Below are positions 59,510 through 64,000 of a stretch of DNA of 64,000 nucleotides, piece by piece. Source of the stretch: an uncultured Clostridia bacterium (GTDB taxonomy: Bacteria > Bacillota > Clostridia > Christensenellales > Aristaeellaceae). A model generated the notes under the pieces. That model was not told where the DNA came from. It was given only the letters and a program-made list of their open reading frames with translations, and ran no database searches. The stretch's first letter is position 1. Every line of letters starts with the position of its first letter. A program made the translations under genes and the position numbers. The stretch lies in assembly GCA_934632155.1 (NCBI GenBank), contig CAKTXZ010000003.1, positions 1 through 64,000 on the forward strand, written 5' to 3'.

Positions 59510-59850
59510 GCTTTTTTCTTCTCCAATCCGTCCACAAATGCCACGGGCACGCTGAACATGATGCCAGAATCCGGCGTATGCAGCCCGCCCGTCACGTCGT
59601 TGACGATCCGCTGCGCCACCTCCACCTTTTCATCCGGCAGCACCATGAAAACGGTCTTGCTGCTGCGGCTCTCGAGGGCGACAATGCTGCGAAGGCCGTA
59701 GAAAATGGGCAATTCCTCCTCGCTGTGAAGAATGCGCGCCATGCCCTTGCTGTCCAGTACGGTTGCGCCGTGCATGCCGTGCTTGTCAAATTCCTGCAGC
59801 AGCTGCTCCAGCTGCTCGGTTCGGTTCAGCACCAGCGTGAATACCTGCAT
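59506..59850 (-). CDS. PII-like small regulatory protein
   Basis: A 114-residue soluble protein: MQVFTLVLNRTEQLEQLLQEFDKHGMHGATVLDSKGMARIL has the beta-alpha-beta start of PII/CutA-like proteins (V-x-x-x-x-L-x-x-x-L, G-x-T-V-x-D-x-x-G), and KTVFMVLPDEKVEVAQRIVNDVTG the second half. The T-loop is short and has no uridylylation tyrosine set like GlnB. Translation is coupled to the antiporter (ATGA). PII-like partners of transporters usually bind nucleotides and gate the neighbour; that role here is inference. The start is set at ATG 59850 with AAGGCGG before it. Confidence 0.75.
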   Translation of the reverse strand: MQVFTLVLNRTEQLEQLLQEFDKHGMHGATVLDSKGMARILHSEEELPIFYGLRSIVALESRSSKTVFMVLPDEKVEVAQRIVNDVTGGLHTPDSGIMFSVPVAFVDGLEKKKA

Positions 59851-59897
59851 AACAATACCGCCTTTCCTTGGTTCGTGCGTGTTTTGCACAATTCCAT

Positions 59898-59926
59898 ATT
59901 GTATGTCTTTTGGCGGGCAAATGCAA
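59898..59926 (-). promoter_or_regulatory. Probable promoter of the PII-like/antiporter unit
   Basis: Minus strand: TTGCAT (59921-59926), 17 bp, TACAAT (59898-59903). Confidence 0.5.
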
Positions 59927-60024
59927 GCAGCGCAGACGGAAAAAACGACAAAATCTTCGCTTTTTTGCGGAACCTGCGCCCGCTGCGCGGCATAGCCTGA
60001 AAGGGAAAGGGAGGGATGAAGCGA

Positions 60025-60276
60025 ATGAATCTTCTGCTTTGGATTGTGCTGGGCGCGCTGGCGGGCTTTCTGGCCGGCCTGCTGCTGGGCGAAACGCGCC
60101 GCCGTTTTTGGCCGCTGCTGGGCGTCGGTATTCTGGGCGCGGCGCTGGGCGGCCTGACGGCGAAGGGGCTGGGGCTTGGCGGCATCACCGGGCTGAACCT
60201 CTACAGCCTGCTCATCGCCGTGGGCGGCGCTTGCCTGCTGCTGCTGATTTTCCGTCTGCTGCGCCGGTTTTTCTGA
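60025..60276 (+). CDS. GlsB/YeaQ/YmgE (transglycosylase-associated) family membrane protein
   Basis: An 83-residue protein with three helices: WIVLGALAGFLAGLLLG, LLGVGILGAALGGL, and LYSLLIAVGGACLLLLIFRLL. The Gly-rich helices and closing R-L-L-R-R match the small GlsB/YeaQ stress-linked membrane proteins, whose biochemical role is unknown. AGGGAGGG lies 9 nt before ATG 60025; ATG 60016 is too close to it. A CCCCGGGCG/CGCCCGGGG hairpin (60295-60317) follows, without a clear T-run. Confidence 0.75.
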   Translation: MNLLLWIVLGALAGFLAGLLLGETRRRFWPLLGVGILGAALGGLTAKGLGLGGITGLNLYSLLIAVGGACLLLLIFRLLRRFF

Positions 60277-60396
60277 TGCGGCGGGCGAAGGCCTCCCCGG
60301 GCGCGCTTCGCCCGGGGCAGGAGGGGCCGTATTTTGAATAGCGCAGGCGCTCGGCCCGCCGGGAAATCCGATATAAGGGTCGAGCGCTTGCCGCTT

Positions 60397-60440
60397 CCTT
60401 GCGCGCTTTCCGTGATAAAAGCAGGAAAAGCGCGCGAAGG
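60397..60440. repeat. Inverted repeat upstream of the CARF-nuclease gene
   Basis: CCTTGCGCGCTTTCC (60397-60411) and GGAAAAGCGCGCGAAGG (60424-60440) are near-perfect inverted repeats with a 12-nt spacer, 41 bp before the ATG. It could be an operator or a leader hairpin. I could not settle the promoter in 60318-60481. Confidence 0.6.
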
Positions 60441-60481
60441 GACAGAATAAGCCAGTGATACCGAAAAAGTGAGGACAGGCC

Positions 60482-61654
60482 ATGCAAACGCTGATCGAGC
60501 TTTATGACGAGCGGCCGCTGGAGAACGTGCTGAGCACGGAGATGTTCCGTCCTGCGCGGACGGTTTTCCTCTGCCCGCCCGAGATCGCGCGCTCCGCCGT
60601 GCTGCAGCGGCGGCTGCGGCAGTATTTCGCCCATCGCGGCGTGCGCTGCGAATGCGTCTTTATCGCCGTGAGCATGACGGATACGGCGGGCATTGCGGCG
60701 ACGCTTTCGGACATTACGGAAAAATACCCCGACTGCGCGCTGGACATCGCGGGCGGTACGGACGCGGCGCTCTTTGCCAGCGGCGTGCTGTGCGGGCGCA
60801 GGAACATTCCCGTGTTCACCTACAGCCGCAGGCGCAACGCGTTTTATGAAATTCAAAACGCCGCCTTCGCCCGCTCGCTGCCCTGCACGCTGCGCTTTAC
60901 GGTGGAGGACTGGTTTCTCATGGCGGGCGGCGCGATGCGCCCCGGCCGCGTGGATAACGCCGTGCTGGACGAATACAGCGATCTGATTCCGCCGCTGTTC
61001 AAGCTGTTCCTGCGCTATCGCCGCCAATGGCCGGCGATTGTGACGTTTATGCAGCGCGTTTCCGCGCCGGTTGACGACGCGGTTTCGCTGACGGTTGACG
61101 GCGCGTATCAGGTCAAGGGCGCGTATGGCCGCAGGATCGACGCGCCCGAGCAGGCGCTGCGCGACATGGCGGATATCGGCCTGATTGCGCAATTGACAAT
61201 CGAGCCGGGCGAGCGGGTCGCTTTCCGCTTTCGGGACGAGCAGGTTCGCTTCTGGCTGCGCGACGTGGGCAGCGCGCTGGAGCTGCACGTCTATCAGGCG
61301 TGCCGCGAAACGGGCGCGTTTGACGACGTTTATACCAGCGCGATCGTGGACTGGGAGGAGGGGGAAAGCGGCCCTGACAGCGTAAGCAACGAATTGGACG
61401 TGGTGGCGACGAGTGGGGTCAGGCCGGTGTTCATCAGCTGCAAGGCCTGTCAGGTGAAGACGGAGGCGCTCAACGAATTGGCTGTATTGCGCGACCGCTT
61501 CGGCGGCCAGATTGCCCGCGCGGCCATCGTGACGGCGGAGCAGGGAGGCGCGGCCATGCGCCGGCGCGCGATGGAGCTGGGCATCGACGTGATCGACCTG
61601 AACGACTTAAAGAGCGGCGCGCTGCCCAAATGCCTGACGGCGCTGCTGCGTTGA
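60482..61654 (+). CDS. CARF-domain nuclease of the Card1/Can2 (DUF1887) type
   Basis: A 390-residue protein. Residues about 1-140 form a Rossmann-like CARF domain (FLCPPEIARSAVLQ; the ligand-loop motif DIAGGTDAALFAS at about 88-100). A middle winged-helix-like region follows (about 150-245). Residues about 250-390 are a PD-(D/E)XK nuclease: G253-SALE257, then SNE294-LD296-V and, 11 residues on, ISCK311. Card1/Can2 proteins are switched on by cyclic tetra-adenylate from type III CRISPR complexes and then cut single-stranded nucleic acid. No CRISPR array, cas gene or other defence gene is in the window. ATG 60482 has GTGAGGA before it. Activity and activator are inferred from the family. Confidence 0.82.
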   Translation: MQTLIELYDERPLENVLSTEMFRPARTVFLCPPEIARSAVLQRRLRQYFAHRGVRCECVFIAVSMTDTAGIAATLSDITEKYPDCALDIAGGTDAALFASGVLCGRRNIPVFTYSRRRNAFYEIQNAAFARSLPCTLRFTVEDWFLMAGGAMRPGRVDNAVLDEYSDLIPPLFKLFLRYRRQWPAIVTFMQRVSAPVDDAVSLTVDGAYQVKGAYGRRIDAPEQALRDMADIGLIAQLTIEPGERVAFRFRDEQVRFWLRDVGSALELHVYQACRETGAFDDVYTSAIVDWEEGESGPDSVSNELDVVATSGVRPVFISCKACQVKTEALNELAVLRDRFGGQIARAAIVTAEQGGAAMRRRAMELGIDVIDLNDLKSGALPKCLTALLR

Positions 61655-61664
61655 ACGGCAAAAA

Positions 61665-61693
61665 TTGCTTTTGCCCGGACGATATGCTATGAT
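61665..61693 (+). promoter_or_regulatory. Promoter of the DUF4091 gene
   Basis: TTGCTT (61665-61670), 17 bp, TATGAT (61688-61693), extended TGC. In the leader GGGCGCCTTGGAAA is repeated at 61729-61742 and 61744-61757. Confidence 0.6.
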
Positions 61694-61772
61694 AAAAGCA
61701 AAACGGAAAGCTTGCGAAGCAGAGCAAGGGGCGCCTTGGAAAAGGGCGCCTTGGAAAGGATGAAACGCTTCT

Positions 61773-63395
61773 ATGCAGCATCGATTGATTTCCGCGCTGG
61801 AAAAGGTATTCCCGGACGGGCGCGGCGCTTCATTTTCCCGTTCGAGCCTGACGGCGCTTCGCGGCGAAAGCGTGTTTTTTCAATGGGCGGTTCAAAACGA
61901 TACCGATTGCCTGTACGCCTGCCCGACGCTGGAAGCGCCCTTTCAGGCGACGCTGCGGCTGGTCAAGAGCGTTCCGGTGCGCTGCGCGCGTACGCCGGAG
62001 AACAGCGACGAAAACTATCTCTCATGGTCGCCCGGGCTGTATCCGGACGTGCTCGCGCCGCTTACGGGCGACGCGACGCTGCTGCCCTTCGGGCAATGGC
62101 AGGCCTTTTACGGGGAAATTGTCGTGCCGGAAGGCGCGCGGCCGGGGGACTACACGGCGACGCTGACGCTGCGCGACGTGGAGGGCGCTGTGCTGGCACA
62201 GGACGCGCTGACGCTGACCGTGCTGGACGCCGTACTTCCGCCGCAGCGGCTGATGCATACCGAATGGTTCCATGCCGATTGCTTGGCGGATTATTACGGC
62301 GTGCCTGCCTTTTCGGAGGAGCATTGGCGCATCGTGGAGGCCTTTGTGCGCACGGCTGTCCGGCGGGGATGCAATATGCTGCTTACGCCGCACCTGACGC
62401 CGGCGCTGGATACGCGCGTGGGCGGCGAACGCACCACGGTGCAGCTGGTGGATGTTTACGCGCAGGACGGCGGCTATCGCTTCGGCTTTGAAAAGCTGGA
62501 TCGGTGGGTCGCCATGGCGGAGCGCTGCGGTATGAAGTATCTGGAAATGTCGCATTTGTTCACCCAATGGGGCGCAGAGGCCGCGCCGAAGGTGATGGTT
62601 TGGGAAAACGGCGCGCCGGTTCGCCGCTTCGGGTGGGACACGCCCGCGGTCGGCGGCGCGTATACTGATTTTTTGCGGGCGTATCTGCCTGCGCTGACGG
62701 CGCGCCTGAAGGCGCTGGGCGTGGCGGACAGAACGTATTTCCATATTTCGGATGAACCGCACGCGGCGCAGGTGGAAGGCTATCGCGCCGCCAAGCAGTC
62801 CGTGGCGGATTGCCTCGCGGGCTTTCCGATCATGGATGCGCTGTCCGATTATGAGCTGACGAAGGTCTGCGGCATCGCCTGCCCTATCGTGGCCGAGGAC
62901 GCGCTGGAGCCCTTCCTCGCCAACGGCGTATCGCCGCTGTGGGGCTACTATTGCTGCTGCCCGAGCCGGGAAATGCCCAACCGCTTTCTGCAAATGCCCC
63001 TGAGCCGTATGCGGGCGATGGGCGCGCTGTGGTGGCGCTATGGGCTGCAGGGCTTTTTGCATTGGGGCTATAATTTCTACAACGCCGTGCATTCGGTGGC
63101 GCATATCAATCCGTTTTTGGATACCGAGGCGGGCGGCGGCTTTCCGGCGGGCGATTCGTTTCTGGTGTATCCCGGCACGGGCGGAGAGCCGTGGGAATCG
63201 CTGCGGCTGACGACGCTGCATCAGGCCCTGCAGGATCTGCGCGCGCTGACGCTGCTGGAGGAGAAGATCGGCCATAAGGCCGCGCTTGCGCTGCTGGAGC
63301 AGGACGGCGCGCTGACGATGCGCGACTATCCGCGCGACAGTCGGGCGATGGAACGCCTGCGCGAGCGCGTGAATCAGGCGCTGGCAAACGGGTAA
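61773..63395 (+). CDS. DUF4091 (GH123-like) glycoside hydrolase-type protein
   Basis: A 540-residue cytoplasmic protein. N-terminal beta-sandwich (about 1-155), then a TIM-barrel-like domain (about 160-450) and a helical end. MHTEWFHADCLADYYGVPAFSEEHW, TYFHISDEPHAAQVEGYR (acidic D-E pair in the place of the GH123 catalytic residues) and GLQGFLHWGYNFYNAVHS are the DUF4091 signatures. GH123 enzymes are beta-N-acetylgalactosaminidases that use substrate-assisted catalysis; the true substrate here is unknown. No signal peptide. ATG 61773 has GGAAAGGA 12 nt upstream, a rather long gap. Confidence 0.82.
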   Translation: MQHRLISALEKVFPDGRGASFSRSSLTALRGESVFFQWAVQNDTDCLYACPTLEAPFQATLRLVKSVPVRCARTPENSDENYLSWSPGLYPDVLAPLTGDATLLPFGQWQAFYGEIVVPEGARPGDYTATLTLRDVEGAVLAQDALTLTVLDAVLPPQRLMHTEWFHADCLADYYGVPAFSEEHWRIVEAFVRTAVRRGCNMLLTPHLTPALDTRVGGERTTVQLVDVYAQDGGYRFGFEKLDRWVAMAERCGMKYLEMSHLFTQWGAEAAPKVMVWENGAPVRRFGWDTPAVGGAYTDFLRAYLPALTARLKALGVADRTYFHISDEPHAAQVEGYRAAKQSVADCLAGFPIMDALSDYELTKVCGIACPIVAEDALEPFLANGVSPLWGYYCCCPSREMPNRFLQMPLSRMRAMGALWWRYGLQGFLHWGYNFYNAVHSVAHINPFLDTEAGGGFPAGDSFLVYPGTGGEPWESLRLTTLHQALQDLRALTLLEEKIGHKAALALLEQDGALTMRDYPRDSRAMERLRERVNQALANG

Positions 63396-63604
63396 GCCGC
63401 GCCTGCGAAGAAATTCTATGCGCCTTTACCATATGCTGCGCTGAAGGCGCGCCGGCTTCCTTGGGCGGTGAAGCGGCTGCCGGCTTCGGCTTTTGCCCGG
63501 TCGCCTGCAAAATGCGGGAAGGAAGCCTTGACTTCCGTTCAAAAATTACTTTCCCGCTTGATTTTCTTGGGCTGCTTTTCTTTGCATGGTGCACAATAGA
63601 AAAA

Positions 63605-63879
63605 ACGGGCGCTGTTATGCGTCGGTCCAGTCTGTCCCAAAAGTCTCGTTAAAGCTCCGGGGATGAATGAAGGGGCCGCAGCCCCTTCATTTTTTATCCG
63701 CAGAACCGGCTTTGCCGGTTCGAGGAGCGGTAGGAACGACCGCTTCCGCGATCATTTTCCGACCGTAAGCCGTAGGCTTACAGGAAAATGATGTTTCAAA
63801 TGCAAGACCGCTAAAGCGGTCTTGCATTTGCAGACTGTCGAAAAAAATTTTCGACAGTCCGGACGGGCGCTGTTATGCG
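63605..63879 (-). mobile_element. Multi-hairpin element copy B with 17-bp flanking direct repeats
   Basis: ACGGGCGCTGTTATGCG stands at 63605-63621 and again at 63863-63879, exactly bracketing the 230-bp core (63630-63859, minus orientation) plus short end sequences. Removing the insert and one repeat restores, on the minus strand, ACGGGCGC-ATAACA-GCGCCCGT followed by TTTTTCTATT, a typical terminator for the minus-strand gene ending at 63902. This supports insertion with target duplication. No transposase frame lies within it. Confidence 0.8.
63630..63859 (-). repeat. 230-bp multi-hairpin element, copy B core
   Basis: Inverted copy of 42781-43010 with 9 differences by eye, several at loop or stem-tip positions. 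Here the second palindrome is perfect (CAAATGCAAGACCGC with its complement, TTTA loop), while copy A has one mismatch. The stretch 63396-63604 to its left shows no gene, only a weak GAAGC/GCTTC hairpin near 63470-63490 that may end the DUF4091 gene. Confidence 0.9.
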
Positions 63880-63901
63880 CCCGTTCTTTATGCATTGGGG
63901 G

Positions 63902-64000
63902 TTATTTCCCGCGCTTTCTATACCGCGCGCCGTTTTTCCGCAGCATGCGCCGGAGCACGGCGCGCAGGCGTACCGGCCATGGCGCGGCGCGCTTGAGGAC
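63902..64000 (-). CDS. C-terminal end of an unidentified protein (gene continues past the window)
   Basis: On the minus strand the last 32 codons before TAA (63902-63904) are open to the window edge and read VLKRAAPWPVRLRAVLRRM, then LRKNGARYRKRGK: a basic, amphipathic C terminus. Support comes from the former terminator directly behind it (63863-63890 region with the left duplicate). Nothing can be said on function. Confidence 0.5.
   Translation of the reverse strand, partial: VLKRAAPWPVRLRAVLRRMLRKNGARYRKRGK

Noticed and set aside
60277..63395. CRISPR array or cas genes near the Card1-like gene
   Set aside because: No regularly spaced direct repeats and no cas-like product found on either strand.
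63461..63652. 63-codon plus-strand frame left of copy B
   Set aside because: No ribosome site and it runs into the repeat element; no recognisable product.
1..64000. tRNA and rRNA genes
   Set aside because: Looked for T-loop GGTTCGAATCC-like and rRNA core strings; none convincing.

Overview
The window reads as a stretch of a GC-rich, anaerobic Bacillota (Clostridia-type) chromosome. Evidence: the PolC form of the replicative DNA polymerase, the Firmicute order infB-rbfA-nrnA-truB, a complete-looking run of MEP-isoprenoid and lipid genes in one operon, ECF-type vitamin transporters, strong AGGAGG ribosome sites, and sugar genes for rhamnose and arabinose that suggest a gut fermenter. No rRNA, tRNA, phage gene or CRISPR array was seen. 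The species cannot be named from the sequence alone.

Layout. 0-7 kb: 3' part of infB, rbfA, nrnA-like, truB, a two-gene ABC transporter without binding protein, and a hydroxyisobutyrate-dehydrogenase-type enzyme. 6.8-11.8 kb, minus strand: ProX-like editing protein, a tfoX-like gene broken by an amber codon, rlmD-type methyltransferase, DUF1015 protein, CorC/HlyC-type CBS protein. 11.9-19.1 kb, plus strand: FHA protein, SEDS glycosyltransferase and class B PBP (a cell-wall elongation/division unit), a VanY-like protein that has lost its zinc ligands, a secreted caspase-like protein and a GNAT. 19.4-29.7 kb, minus strand: frr, a small ORF, uppS, cdsA, dxr, rseP, ispG, polC and a copper-chaperone-like protein in one tight operon. 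29.9-31.6 kb: CDF metal transporter and a FAD-synthetase-only RibF. 31.8-33.9 kb: rhaA-rhaD. 34.1-35.7 kb: an AT-richer insert with an XRE regulator, a lipoprotein and a small ORF of unknown function. 36-40.9 kb: a full Liv-type ABC operon, then putP. 43.3-47.1 kb, minus strand: araD, ribulokinase-like kinase and GH51 arabinofuranosidase.

47.2-53.4 kb is the most coherent system. A strong promoter, a cobalamin riboswitch and an intrinsic terminator precede a small HNR-like protein, two exported DUF4430 (transcobalamin C-domain-like) proteins, one of them fused to an alpha/alpha-toroid domain through a two-helix membrane anchor, and then the T, fused A-A and S parts of an ECF transporter. I read this as a surface-capture plus ECF uptake pathway for a corrinoid, resembling animal intrinsic factor/transcobalamin in domain content. 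53.4-63.4 kb holds an LCP-like protein, a PfkB kinase, a LysA-like decarboxylase, FolT-like S component, nth, a CPA2 antiporter with a PII-like partner, a GlsB-like membrane protein, an orphan CARF-nuclease of the Card1/Can2 (DUF1887) kind, and a DUF4091/GH123-like enzyme.

A dispersed, multi-hairpin 230-bp element occurs twice in opposite orientation (42781-43010 and 63630-63859, about 96% identical by eye). The right copy is bracketed by an exact 17-bp direct repeat and sits inside what was a transcription terminator, which points to a mobile non-autonomous element that inserts at gene ends.
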